23,290 nt of DNA, taken from contig JANNFI010000024.1 of NCBI GenBank assembly GCA_031379665.1, positions 1 to 23,290 on the forward strand, written 5' to 3'. Below the pieces are notes generated by a model. That model was not told the origin of the DNA and did no database searches. It saw only the letters and a list, made by a program, of their open reading frames with translations. Of this stretch, positions 15,893 through 23,290 are shown in pieces. The first letter of the stretch is position 1, and every line of letters begins with the position of its first letter. The position numbers and the translations under genes are program-made. Origin of the DNA: SZUA-254 sp031379665. Its GTDB lineage: Bacteria; Bacteroidota; Ignavibacteria; UBA10030; SZUA-254.

Positions 15893-15933
15893 CGGGTACA
15901 TTCACAACAACTACAACGTAAGGAGATACACCA

Positions 15934-16506
15934 GTGGTTAGATTGCGTTTATGGCGCGGCGGCAAGAAGAAGCAGCCGATCTACAGGATCGTGGTGGCGG
16001 ATTCCAAGACCGCGAGGAACGGCAAGTACATCGAGGCGATCGGCCAGTACGATCCCGGGATTCGTCCGGCCGTGATCACCGTGAAGGATGACCGGCTGTA
16101 CTTCTGGCTGAAGCGCGGCGCTCAGCCCTCGGACACGGTGCGGAGCCTCCTCCAGCGGAAGGGCCTCTGGCTCCGGTGGGGGATGATGAAGAAGGGCGCT
16201 GACGAAGCGGCCATCATCGCGAAGCTCGAGATCTGGGCGGGGATGCAGGAGGGGAAGGTGCAACGAGAAACCGAGCGCAAGGAAAGGCGAAAGGCGGCCC
16301 GAAGGAAAAAGGGCGCGGCCGAAGGAGCGCCACCGGTTGCCGCGCCTGCGCCCGAAGCAGCACCCACGGCGGTGGTCGTCGAAGCAGCGCCTGCAGTGGT
16401 CGTTGCCGAAGCGGCGCCTGTAGCGGTCGTTGCCGAAGCGGCGCCTGCAGCGGTCGTTGCCGAAGCGACGCCCGCGGCAGCTGCTCCCGAAACACCGGCG
16501 GCGTAA
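15934..16506 (+). CDS. rpsP: 30S ribosomal protein S16 with extended Ala/Pro-rich tail
   Basis: bS16, a 30S assembly protein, 190 aa, about twice the usual length. The conserved core is residues 1 to about 85 (VRLRLWRGGKKKQPIYRIVV at the start, GQYDPG, and a C-terminal GLWLRWG). A basic segment (ERKERRKAARRKK) follows, then about 60 residues of Ala/Val/Glu/Pro repeats. GTG start at 15934 has a strong TAAGGAGAT upstream. Long low-complexity tails on S16 are known in Bacteroidetes/Chlorobi relatives, so the extension is not an error. The tail is encoded by a tandem 27-bp repeat. Confidence 0.96.
   Translation: MVRLRLWRGGKKKQPIYRIVVADSKTARNGKYIEAIGQYDPGIRPAVITVKDDRLYFWLKRGAQPSDTVRSLLQRKGLWLRWGMMKKGADEAAIIAKLEIWAGMQEGKVQRETERKERRKAARRKKGAAEGAPPVAAPAPEAAPTAVVVEAAPAVVVAEAAPVAVVAEAAPAAVVAEATPAAAAPETPAA
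16354..16488 (+). repeat. 27-bp (9-residue) tandem repeat in the rpsP tail
   Basis: Five units of 27 bp starting at GAA 16354, 16381, 16408, 16435 and 16462 encode EAAPTAVVV, EAAPAVVVA, EAAPVAVVA, EAAPAAVVA and EATPAAAAP. The third and fourth copies are nearly identical in DNA, suggesting recent duplication by slippage or unequal exchange. Confidence 0.9.
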
Positions 16507-16513
16507 CACCCGC

Positions 16514-16531
16514 CGGGGCCGATACTCCCCG
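16514..16531 (+). other. small hairpin between rpsP and khpA
   Basis: CGGGG (16514-16518) and CCCCG (16527-16531) form a 5-bp stem with an 8-nt loop just before the GGAGG site of khpA. No T-run follows; it may influence khpA initiation or mRNA processing, or be incidental. Confidence 0.3.
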
Positions 16532-16542
16532 TTGGAGGACCC

Positions 16543-16773
16543 ATGAAGGAATTCATCGAGTACATCGCGAGGCAGCTCGTGGATCAACCCGATTCCGTGA
16601 GTCTGACTGAAGAAATACTGGTAGATAAAATCATCTACAAACTCACTGTCGCACCGGCCGACATCGGCAAGGTGATCGGCAAGAAGGGTCGGACCGCGTT
16701 CGCGCTCCGGACGATCGTGGCGGCGGTGGGAATGAAATCCGGGAACAAGGTCCTGCTGGAGGTTGTCGACTGA
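16543..16773 (+). CDS. khpA: KH-domain RNA-binding protein KhpA
   Basis: A 76 aa protein consisting of a single KH domain; the GxxG loop is in GKVIGKKGRTAFALR, which contacts single-stranded RNA. Its length and position between rpsP and rimM are those of KhpA (YlqC), which in Gram-positive bacteria works with KhpB in cell-division and envelope control. The start ATG is preceded by GGAGG. Its stop TGA overlaps a candidate CTG start of rimM. Confidence 0.93.
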   Translation: MKEFIEYIARQLVDQPDSVSLTEEILVDKIIYKLTVAPADIGKVIGKKGRTAFALRTIVAAVGMKSGNKVLLEVVD

Positions 16774-16805
16774 AACCGGTCCCCGCGGACGGCCGGCCCG
16801 ATCTG

Positions 16806-17306
16806 GTGCTCGTCGGCAGGCTCACCAGCTGTTTCGGCATACACGGATACCTGAAGCTCGAGCTCGCTGGGAAATCCCCGGAGCGGGCGAAAAAACTGCG
16901 CCGGGTGTTCCTCGGGCGGACGCCCGAAGACGTCGAACCGTTCACGGTCGGTGATGTCAGGCTCGAAGGGGGCAGGGTGCTTGTGCTGATGAAGGAAGTG
17001 AAGGACCGGACCGACGCCGAAGCGCTGAGGGGAAAACTCCTCTTCGTGGAGTCGTCCGAGTCCGTCCCCCCGCCCGAAGGCGGATATTTCATCCACGACC
17101 TGATCGGGTGTAAAGTACGCACCTCTACCGGGGCGGTTGTAGGAAAGCTCGAAGACGTGTTGGAAGCCCCGGGGCAGCACCTCTGGACGGTGCGCAGCGG
17201 CGACGCGCTCCACTACATCCCCGCGGTGAAGAATTTCATCGTCAGCGTCGACATCGGGAAGAAGGAAATCGTCGTCGATCTGCCGGACGGCCTCCTGGAG
17301 CAATAG
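16806..17306 (+). CDS. rimM: ribosome maturation factor RimM
   Basis: 30S assembly factor that binds S19 and helps 16S rRNA 3'-domain maturation. The N-terminal RimM domain starts VGRLTSCFGIHGYLKLE, and the C-terminal PRC-barrel domain contains GGYFIHDLIGCKVRT, GAVVGKLEDVLE and IPAVKNFIVSVDI. From GTG 16806 it is 166 aa. That start leaves almost nothing before the first strand and has no good SD. A CTG at 16770, overlapping the khpA stop (CTGA) with GGAGG 7 nt upstream, is in frame and would add 12 residues (MKPVPADGRPDL). I report the conventional start but think the CTG start is a serious alternative. Confidence 0.92.
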   Translation: MLVGRLTSCFGIHGYLKLELAGKSPERAKKLRRVFLGRTPEDVEPFTVGDVRLEGGRVLVLMKEVKDRTDAEALRGKLLFVESSESVPPPEGGYFIHDLIGCKVRTSTGAVVGKLEDVLEAPGQHLWTVRSGDALHYIPAVKNFIVSVDIGKKEIVVDLPDGLLEQ

Positions 17307-17312
17307 GGAACC

Positions 17313-17987
17313 ATGGACATCCACGTGATCACGGGGTTCCCCGACCTGATGCGGAGCCCTCTGAACGAGAGCATCATCCGACAGGCGAAGAAGAAGCGGC
17401 TGGTCAAAGTCAGGCTACACGACCTCCGCAAGTACGCGCACGACCGGCACCGGACAATCGACGACACCCCCTATGGGGGCGGGGCCGGGATGGTCCTGAA
17501 GCCGGAACCATTTTTTGAATGTGTCGAAGCGCTCACGGCGAAGGGCCCGTTCGACGAAGTCATCTACATGAGCGCCGACGGAGAGCGGTTCGATCAGAGG
17601 GCCGCCAATGCACTCTCACTGAAACGGCGTCTGCTCGTGCTCTGCGGGCACTACAAGGGCATCGACGAGCGGATCAGGACGGAGCTCGTGACCCGGGAGA
17701 TCTCGATCGGGGACTACGTCCTCACCGGCGGGGAGCTCCCCGCCCTGGTGCTGATCGACGCGGTCGTGCGGTTGATACCGGGGGTGCTCGGCGATGGTGA
17801 ATCGATGCTCGGCGACTCGTTTCAGGAACGCCTCCTCGACCACCCGAGCTACACGAGGCCGGCGGAGTACCGGGGCCTCAGGGTCCCGGACGTCCTGCTC
17901 TCGGGGGATCATAAGGCTATCGGGACGTGGCGCGACGAACAGCGGCTGGGCCGCACAAAAATTCGACGAAAAGATTTATTGATATAA
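17313..17987 (+). CDS. trmD: tRNA (guanine-N1)-methyltransferase TrmD
   Basis: SAM-dependent SPOUT methyltransferase making m1G37 in tRNAs, which prevents +1 frameshifting. 224 aa, slightly shorter at the C terminus than the E. coli protein. Family blocks are DDTPYGGGAGMVLKPEP, LCGHYKGIDER, REISIGDYVLTGGELPAL (part of the knotted SAM site) and DHPSYTRPAEYRGLRVPDV followed by LLSGDHKAI. It lies 6 nt after rimM and 19 nt before rplS, in the order rpsP-khpA-rimM-trmD-rplS known from many bacteria. Confidence 0.97.
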   Translation: MDIHVITGFPDLMRSPLNESIIRQAKKKRLVKVRLHDLRKYAHDRHRTIDDTPYGGGAGMVLKPEPFFECVEALTAKGPFDEVIYMSADGERFDQRAANALSLKRRLLVLCGHYKGIDERIRTELVTREISIGDYVLTGGELPALVLIDAVVRLIPGVLGDGESMLGDSFQERLLDHPSYTRPAEYRGLRVPDVLLSGDHKAIGTWRDEQRLGRTKIRRKDLLI

Positions 17988-18006
17988 ACCGAAGGAGAAC
18001 ACCGCA

Positions 18007-18351
18007 ATGGATAAGTTAAAGCTCGTTGAAGCCATGCACTTGAAGAAGGACGTCACCCCCTTCAATCCGGGGGACACGGTGAACGTCCACGTACGCGTCA
18101 TCGAGGGAGACAAGGAACGCATCCAGCAGTTCCAGGGAGTCGTCATCTCCCGCAGGGGTTCCGGCCTCACCGAGACGTTCACGGTCCGCAAGATCTCGAA
18201 CGGCGTCGGGGTGGAGAGGATCTTCCCCATCCACTCGCCGCGCATCGCCAAGCTCGAAGTCAGCAAGCAGGGACGGGTCCGCAGGGCGAAGCTCTTCTAT
18301 CTGCGCAACCTGGCGGCAAAACAGATCCGCCAGAAGACCTCGACCAACTGA
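18007..18351 (+). CDS. rplS: 50S ribosomal protein L19
   Basis: bL19, at the 30S-50S interface, 114 aa, normal length. Typical segments are FNPGDTVNVHVRVIEGDKER, IQQFQGVVISRRGSG, ETFTVRKISNGVGVERIFP and RRAKLFYLRNL. A strong GAAGGAGA site lies about 8 nt before the ATG. The TGA stop shares one base with the ATG of the next gene (TGATG), which ties that gene to the ribosomal operon. Confidence 0.97.
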   Translation: MDKLKLVEAMHLKKDVTPFNPGDTVNVHVRVIEGDKERIQQFQGVVISRRGSGLTETFTVRKISNGVGVERIFPIHSPRIAKLEVSKQGRVRRAKLFYLRNLAAKQIRQKTSTN

Positions 18352-19082
18352 TGCCGCCGAAGCGGCGGATCGGCATCGTGCCGGATCTGGTCGCCCGGCC
18401 GCTCTTCTCACGGTTCCACGATCCGGGATTCGAGGTCGTCCGCGACGTCCCCGGAGCGTTGGCGGTGAAGCTCCGCGATCAGCAGCTCGACGGGGCTTTT
18501 TTATCCCCCATCGACGCGATCCGCGGCCTCCCCGGGTGTCGACCTGCCGGCGGCGGCTGCCTCGCGGCGACGTCCGGGAGTAACACCGCGCGACTCCTCT
18601 TCAGGTCCGGAATCCGCGACATCCGCACCCTCGCCGTAGACCCCGGCAGGACGTCGGAGATCGTCCTCGCGCACCTCGTCCTCGTCGAGCAGTACGACCT
18701 GACCCCCCGCATCGTCCCCATCACCGGTTCCCCGGCCGAATCCCTCTCCGATTGCGACGCCGCCCTCGTGGCGGGTGATGAGGCCTCCGGCGCCCTCGCG
18801 GTCGACGAGGGGCTCGACCTCGTGGAAGAGTGGATGGAGATCGCAGACCTGCCGTTCGTCCACGGGCTGTGGTACGCCAGAGAGGGTGCCTTTGAAACCG
18901 ACGGGCCGGACCTCTTCACCTGCCCCGCTTCCGGGCGCCCGTTGGCATCGGGTACCGTCTCCTACGCCTTCGACGAGGAGGCGAGGTCGGGTCTGGCGGA
19001 GTTCGTAAGGATGGCGTATTACCACGGGATCCTCAAGGAAATTCCCGAATTCAACACCTTCCTCCCGGATTCATCTACCTGA
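18351..19082 (+). CDS. MqnA/MqnD-family protein, probable chorismate dehydratase (futalosine menaquinone pathway)
   Basis: A 243 aa protein of the periplasmic-binding-protein-like MqnA/MqnD family. MqnA converts chorismate to 3-[(1-carboxyvinyl)oxy]benzoate, the entry step of futalosine-dependent menaquinone synthesis. Supporting segments are an N-terminal RIGIVPDLVARPLF, AATSGSNTARLLF, CDAALVAGDEAS, DLVEEWMEIADLPFVHGLW (very like the lDLGeeWyelTGLPFVfavW block of MqnA) and a C-terminal AYYHGIL. No signal peptide, so cytoplasmic. It is divergent enough that a different ligand or reaction is possible. Start ATG overlaps the rplS stop by one base. The gene ends in TGA at 19080-19082, inside a 14-bp direct repeat. 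Confidence 0.7.
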   Translation: MPPKRRIGIVPDLVARPLFSRFHDPGFEVVRDVPGALAVKLRDQQLDGAFLSPIDAIRGLPGCRPAGGGCLAATSGSNTARLLFRSGIRDIRTLAVDPGRTSEIVLAHLVLVEQYDLTPRIVPITGSPAESLSDCDAALVAGDEASGALAVDEGLDLVEEWMEIADLPFVHGLWYAREGAFETDGPDLFTCPASGRPLASGTVSYAFDEEARSGLAEFVRMAYYHGILKEIPEFNTFLPDSST

Positions 19083-19108
19083 GCTCGTTTGGCTGAGCTT
19101 ATTTGGCA
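19081..19108 (+). repeat. imperfect 14-bp tandem direct repeat
   Basis: GAGCTCGTTTGGCT (19081-19094) and GAGCTTATTTGGCA (19095-19108) differ at three positions. The array starts within the stop codon of the MqnA-like gene and ends 22 nt before the recN promoter. Confidence 0.75.
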
Positions 19109-19130
19109 GGGTTCGTGTGGGTAAGGCCGT

Positions 19131-19159
19131 TTGGAATCCGGTCGAAAGATTCCTATTTT
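19131..19159 (+). promoter_or_regulatory. sigma70-type promoter for recN
   Basis: TTGGAA (19131-19136), 17-bp spacer, TATTTT (19154-19159). Predicted start about 19166, a 35-nt leader to the TTG start at 19201. I did not recognise a LexA box near it. Confidence 0.6.
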
Positions 19160-19200
19160 TTTCAACCGAATTCCGCGGTCAACCGACACGAGAATCGCCG

Positions 19201-20910
19201 TTGCTCCGACACCTCTCCATAAAGAATTACGCCCTCATCGACCAGCTTGACGTCGCTTTCGGCAGCGGGTTGAACATCATCACCGGCGAAACCGGCGCGG
19301 GCAAATCGATCATCATCGACGCGCTGGGGCTGATCCTCGGGGCGCGAGCAGACGCCTCGTCGGTGCGGCAAGGGACCGAAAAAGCGGTGGTCGAGGGGGT
19401 CTTCGCGGTCGCCGGCAACGCGCACGTGGAGCGCTTCCTCGCCGACAACGACATCGAATCCGGCGACGAACTGATCCTCCGCCGCGAAGTGAGCACGAAA
19501 GGGCAGGGGAGGGCGTTCATCAACGACACGCCGGCGACGCTCGCGATCTTAAAAGAAGCAGGCGAGATGCTCGTCGACCTCCACGGCCAGCACGAACACC
19601 AGTCGCTGCTGCGGCCCGGGACCCACCTCGCGCTCATCGACGAGTACGGCCGGCTCGGGGCGCTGGCGGGCGAATTCGCTGCGGCGTACGCGGACGGGGT
19701 GAACACCAGGTCGGCCCTGCGGGACCTCCGGTCGCGCCGGGAGGAGTTGAGGGACCGCCGTTCGCTCGTCGAATTCCAGCTGGGGGAAATCAACGCCGTC
19801 GGCCCCGAGCCGGACGAAGAGCAGCGGCTGGAGCGCGAACTGACCGTGCTGGAAAACTCCGAGAAACTCTTCTCCGCGACCGAGCGCCTTTACCGGTCAC
19901 TCTACGAAGGGGAAAGCGCCCTCCACGACGGCCTCGTCCTCGCGCGGAACGAACTGGAGGACCTCGCCGGGATCGACCCCTCGTTCGCGGAGGCCCACCG
20001 GGAGGCCTCGTCGGCCGCGGCGATCGTGGACGAACTCGCCAAATTCATCCAGAGCTACAATTCGCGCATCGAATTCAACCCGGGGCGGCTCGAGGAGATC
20101 CGGGACCGGCTGGGAGCGCTCACCCTCCTGCGGAAAAAATATGGCGGCTCGCTCCAGACGGTGATCGCCAGGTGCGCCGAACTGGCGGCGGAACTCGCCC
20201 TGTCCGAAAATTTCGATGAGGAGGCCGCCAAACTCGCTCACCAGCTCGAAGCCTGTGTCGTTCGCGCTTCGGAGATCGCCGGGAGGCTGTCGAACAAGCG
20301 CCGCGAGGCGGGGAAGAAGGTCGCGACCGCTGTCGTCGCCGAGCTCAGGACCCTCGGCATCCCGAACGCCGCGTTCGAGGCGGTCGTCACGAACCGGCCC
20401 GGCCGGGAGGAGGATTCCCTCATCAGGCTGGGAAAGGAATGGTTCACAGCCGACGCGACCGGAATGGACGTCCTCGAATTCCACGTCTCAGCCAACGCAG
20501 GGCAGGAGCCGAGGCCGCTCACCAGGGTGGCCTCAGGCGGCGAGATATCGCGGATCATGCTCGCCCTCAAGATGATCCTCGCGAAATCAGACCGGCTCCC
20601 GCTCCTGGTGTTCGACGAGATCGACTCGGGAGTGAGCGGCCGCGTCGCGCAGGCCGTCGGCGAGAGCATGAAGCGCCTCTCGCAGTTCCACCAGGTCGTC
20701 GCCATCACGCACCTCCCGCAGATCGCGGGGTGCGCCGACTCACACTACGTCGTCGAAAAAACAGAGAAGCGCGACCGGACCACCACTGGAATGAGGCTCG
20801 TCGACACCGACGAGAGCGTGCGGGAGGTGGCGAAGCTGATGAGCGGCGCCGAGGTCACCGACGCGGCGCTCGAGAGCGCGAAAGTATTAATCCACAGCAA
20901 GAACCGCTGA
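19201..20910 (+). CDS. recN: DNA repair protein RecN
   Basis: SMC-like ATPase acting in recombinational repair of double-strand breaks. From TTG 19201 it is 569 aa, close to the usual 550-570. This start is chosen because LLRHLSIKNYALIDQL is the standard RecN N terminus and Walker A (GETGAGKS) then falls at residues 29-36. An upstream GTG at 19117 would translate through the promoter. The central part is a long charged coiled coil (about 160-370) around a short hinge region. The C-terminal half has the ABC signature VASGGEISRIMLALKM, Walker B LLVFDEIDSGVSG and the AITHLPQIA switch. The SD is weak. Confidence 0.96.
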   Translation: MLRHLSIKNYALIDQLDVAFGSGLNIITGETGAGKSIIIDALGLILGARADASSVRQGTEKAVVEGVFAVAGNAHVERFLADNDIESGDELILRREVSTKGQGRAFINDTPATLAILKEAGEMLVDLHGQHEHQSLLRPGTHLALIDEYGRLGALAGEFAAAYADGVNTRSALRDLRSRREELRDRRSLVEFQLGEINAVGPEPDEEQRLERELTVLENSEKLFSATERLYRSLYEGESALHDGLVLARNELEDLAGIDPSFAEAHREASSAAAIVDELAKFIQSYNSRIEFNPGRLEEIRDRLGALTLLRKKYGGSLQTVIARCAELAAELALSENFDEEAAKLAHQLEACVVRASEIAGRLSNKRREAGKKVATAVVAELRTLGIPNAAFEAVVTNRPGREEDSLIRLGKEWFTADATGMDVLEFHVSANAGQEPRPLTRVASGGEISRIMLALKMILAKSDRLPLLVFDEIDSGVSGRVAQAVGESMKRLSQFHQVVAITHLPQIAGCADSHYVVEKTEKRDRTTTGMRLVDTDESVREVAKLMSGAEVTDAALESAKVLIHSKNR

Positions 20911-20915
20911 TTGCA

Positions 20916-20948
20916 ATCAATCGAACATCAATCGAAAATCAGACGAAA
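20916..20948 (+). repeat. three tandem 11-bp units upstream of the S9 peptidase start
   Basis: ATCAATCGAAC, ATCAATCGAAA and ATCAGACGAAA (20916-20926, 20927-20937, 20938-20948). The last unit runs into the SD (AAAGGAA) of the following gene. Confidence 0.8.
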
Positions 20949-20959
20949 GGAACAGCACC

Positions 20960-23095
20960 GTGAACAAACTCCACCGATACGGCATCACCGCGATCCTCCT
21001 GACGCTGGTCTTCGCCCTGGCCGCCTCCGGCCAGCCGGTGCCGAAGAAGGTCGCGAAGGCCGACACCCTCCACGGGGACGTCCGCGTCGACGACTACGCC
21101 TGGCTGAAACAGAAGGAGGACCCCGAAGTGATCCGCCACCTCGAAGCCGAGAACGCCTTCACGGACAGCCTGATGAAGCCGACCGAAGAGTTCCAGGAGA
21201 TCCTTTATAAAGAGATGGTCGGCCGGATCAAGGAGACCGACTCGGAGGTTCCCTACCCGTACGGGACCTATCTCTATTATTCCCGCACCGAGGAAGGAAA
21301 ACAGTATCCGATCAACTGCAGGAAACAGAACTCGCCGGGCGCCCCCGAGCAAATCATCCTCGAGCGAAACGAAGTGGCGAAGGGCCTGAACTTCATGGCG
21401 ATCGGGGCGTTCACAGTCTCGCCGGACCAGAACCTGCTGGCGTTCTCTATTGATACCAGCGGCTACGAGGCGTATGACCTCGTCGTCAAGGACCTCCGGA
21501 GCGGCGCTATGCTCGCCGACCGGATCCCCGACGTCGCGGATGTGGTCTGGGCCACCGACGGGAAGACGTTTTTTTATTCCAAACGGGACGCGGCGCGACG
21601 CCCCTACCGGCTCTACCGGCACACGCTTGGCGCCGATCCCGCCTCCGACCCGCTCATCCTCGAAGAGAAGGACGAACTTTACAACCTCTTCGTCGGCCGG
21701 ACGAGGAGCGACGCATACATTCTCGCCGGCTCCGGTTCGAGCACGACCAGCGAATTCCGCTACCTCCCGGCCGACAGGCCGGCGGAGGAGTTCAAGGTCC
21801 TCCACGCCCGTGAGACCGACCACGAGTACAACGTCGACCATACGGGGGATTTCTTCTACATTGTCTCAAACAAGAACGCGAAAAACTTCCGGCTGGTGAA
21901 AGCGCCGGTGGCCGACCCTACGATCGCGAACTGGACGGAGGTAGTCGCTCATCGCGCCGATGTGACGCTCGAGGGTGTCGAGGCCTTCAAGGACTACCTC
22001 GTGATGACCGAGCGGAAGAACGGCCTCCCGTCGCTCAGGGTGATGGAGGTCGGCTCGGGTCAGTCGCACGACATCGAATACCCCGAACCGGTCTATTCAT
22101 CCAATGTCGGGATGAACGCCGTGTTCGACACAAAGACCCTGCGGTTCGGTTACCAGTCGTTCATTACGCCTCCGTCGGTGTACGATTACCGGATGGACAC
22201 CCGCGAACGCAAACTGATGAAACAGAACGAAGTCCTCGGCGGGTACGACCCCGCACTCTACGTCTCCGAACGGATACTCGCGAAGGCCCCGGACGGCGTC
22301 CCGGTGCCGATCTCGATCGTCTATAAGAAGGGGATGGTCAGGGATGGAAATACGCCGCTGCACCTCTACGCGTACGGATCGTACGGCGCCACGATCCCGG
22401 TGAGCTTTTCGTCCTCACGGTTGAGCCTCCTCGACCGGGGCTTCATCTTCGCCCTCGCGCACATCAGGGGCGGAGGGGACATGGGCCGCGACTGGAAGGA
22501 TGACGGCCGGATGATGAAGAAGAAAAACACGTTCACCGACTTCATTGCCTGCGCAGAGCACCTCGTGGCTGAAAAATACACCTCGCCCGCCAAAATGACC
22601 ATCGAAGGCGGAAGCGCCGGCGGACTGCTCATCGGCGCAGTCGTCAACATGCGGCCGGACCTCTTCAAGGCCGCGCTCGCCCTGGTGCCGTTCGTGGACG
22701 TGATGAACACGATGCTCGACCCCTCCCTCCCACTCACGGTGGGTGAGTACCTCGAATGGGGGAATCCAAATGAGAAGGCCGCGTACGAGTATATGAAGTC
22801 GTACTGTCCCTACACCAACGTATCGGCGCAGAACTACCCGAACATCCTCGTGCGCGTGGGGCTGAACGATCCCCGGGTGGGTTACTGGGAGGGCGCGAAG
22901 TGGGCGGCGCGGCTGCGGGAGAAGAAGACCGACGCCAACCAAATCGTCATGAAGATCAATATGGGGGCGGGCCACGGCGGGGCGTCGGGGCGCTACTCAC
23001 GCCTTCGCGAGACCGCTTTCAACTACGCCTACATCCTGAGCCAGCACGGGCTGACGTCGATCGCCACGAAACCCCCGGGCGACTGGAAAAAATAA
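20960..23095 (+). CDS. exported S9 family peptidase, oligopeptidase B-like
   Basis: Serine peptidase of the prolyl oligopeptidase family, 711 aa. An N-terminal signal peptide (basic KLHR, hydrophobic ITAILLTLVFALA, cleavage near ASG-QP) indicates export. A beta-propeller domain (about 80-410) restricts access to peptides, and the C-terminal alpha/beta-hydrolase domain carries Ser552 in GGSAGG, Asp637 in LNDPRVGYW and His672 in GAGHGG. GEYLEWGNP and the DPRVGYWEGAKW block are closer to oligopeptidase B (PtrB, cleaving after Lys/Arg) than to prolyl oligopeptidase. The GTG start at 20960 has AAAGGAA upstream. Secreted PtrB-like enzymes are common in Bacteroidetes/Chlorobi relatives. It probably digests short peptides in the periplasm. 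Confidence 0.92.
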   Translation: MNKLHRYGITAILLTLVFALAASGQPVPKKVAKADTLHGDVRVDDYAWLKQKEDPEVIRHLEAENAFTDSLMKPTEEFQEILYKEMVGRIKETDSEVPYPYGTYLYYSRTEEGKQYPINCRKQNSPGAPEQIILERNEVAKGLNFMAIGAFTVSPDQNLLAFSIDTSGYEAYDLVVKDLRSGAMLADRIPDVADVVWATDGKTFFYSKRDAARRPYRLYRHTLGADPASDPLILEEKDELYNLFVGRTRSDAYILAGSGSSTTSEFRYLPADRPAEEFKVLHARETDHEYNVDHTGDFFYIVSNKNAKNFRLVKAPVADPTIANWTEVVAHRADVTLEGVEAFKDYLVMTERKNGLPSLRVMEVGSGQSHDIEYPEPVYSSNVGMNAVFDTKTLRFGYQSFITPPSVYDYRMDTRERKLMKQNEVLGGYDPALYVSERILAKAPDGVPVPISIVYKKGMVRDGNTPLHLYAYGSYGATIPVSFSSSRLSLLDRGFIFALAHIRGGGDMGRDWKDDGRMMKKKNTFTDFIACAEHLVAEKYTSPAKMTIEGGSAGGLLIGAVVNMRPDLFKAALALVPFVDVMNTMLDPSLPLTVGEYLEWGNPNEKAAYEYMKSYCPYTNVSAQNYPNILVRVGLNDPRVGYWEGAKWAARLREKKTDANQIVMKINMGAGHGGASGRYSRLRETAFNYAYILSQHGLTSIATKPPGDWKK

Positions 23096-23112
23096 CTTTT
23101 GACCGAGCCCAC

Positions 23113-23290
23113 ATGCCGCTGACGATCTACAATACGCTGACGAGGAAAAAGGAACCGTTTACCCCGCTCGTCCCGGGGGCCGTGGGGATGTACGTCTGCG
23201 GCCCAACGGTCTACGGACATTCACACGCCGGGCACGCGAAGAGCTACATCTCGTTCGACGTGATCCTGCGGTACCTTCGGGCCGCCGGGT
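23113..23290 (+). CDS. cysS: cysteinyl-tRNA synthetase, 3' partial
   Basis: First 59 codons of cysteinyl-tRNA synthetase, cut by the end of the window. The N terminus MPLTIYNTLTRKKEPF is followed by GMYVCGPTVY, in which Cys29 is the zinc ligand that reads the cysteine thiol. The HIGH-like ATP motif is HAGH at 38-41, then SYISFDVILRYLR. The start ATG 23113 is 17 nt after the peptidase stop; no good SD is visible. Confidence 0.93.
   Translation, partial: MPLTIYNTLTRKKEPFTPLVPGAVGMYVCGPTVYGHSHAGHAKSYISFDVILRYLRAAG

Noticed and set aside
19117..19200. N-terminal extension of RecN from GTG 19117
   Set aside because: The extra 28 residues are encoded by the promoter region, and RecN proteins start at the LLRHLSIKN equivalent.

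Overview
The window is a dense, GC-rich (roughly 60-65% by eye) stretch of a bacterial chromosome with nearly all genes on the + strand. Several traits point to the Fibrobacteres-Chlorobi-Bacteroidetes superphylum, most likely an Ignavibacteria/Chlorobi-type or related uncultured lineage. The F-type ATP synthase operon has the order atpZ-atpI-atpB-atpE-atpF-atpH-atpA-atpG with no atpD or atpC, the split arrangement known from Chlorobi and Bacteroidetes. It sits behind an M23 peptidase/bactofilin pair, and ribosomal protein S16 carries a long Ala/Pro-rich tail. Unlike core Bacteroidetes, many genes have good Shine-Dalgarno (SD) sequences, and the promoters I can see look like ordinary sigma70 sites with 17-bp spacers. 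The lineage call is inference.

Layout. (1) 1-3860: an inositol/phospholipid-like cassette of a CDP-alcohol phosphatidyltransferase (5' truncated by the window), a Gfo/Idh oxidoreductase, a HAD hydrolase and myo-inositol-1-phosphate synthase; the first three overlap by 4 nt at each junction. (2) 3904-4575 (-): a small membrane protein of the YdjM/DUF457 type, divergent from (3) 4758-5414, a nitroreductase-fold flavoprotein closely resembling iodotyrosine deiodinase, with an almost leaderless promoter. (4) 5428-7185: a Nudix domain continuous in frame with a DUF1343/NamZ-like lipoprotein. (5) 7282-14154: M23 peptidase, bactofilin and the ATP synthase genes, from a strong promoter at 7235-7263 to an intrinsic terminator at 14310-14343. 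(6) 14567-19082: the ffh-rpsP-khpA-rimM-trmD-rplS translation/secretion operon plus an MqnA-like gene coupled to rplS, preceded by a promoter followed at once by an intrinsic terminator. (7) 19201-23095: recN with its own promoter, then an exported oligopeptidase B-like S9 peptidase. (8) 23113-end: the start of cysS.

The observation I rate highest is at the atpF-atpH junction (11061-11104). Four tandem 11-bp units each form an ATG...TGA minigene of four codons, each stop overlapping the next start, and the chain leads from the atpF stop to the atpH start. Similar short tandem duplications (9-16 bp) recur in at least four other gaps between genes. Other points of interest are the ffh leader terminator, the Nudix-NamZ fusion, the iodotyrosine deiodinase-like active site, the inositol cassette and a possible CTG start for rimM. 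I saw no tRNA, rRNA, CRISPR array, insertion sequence or phage gene.
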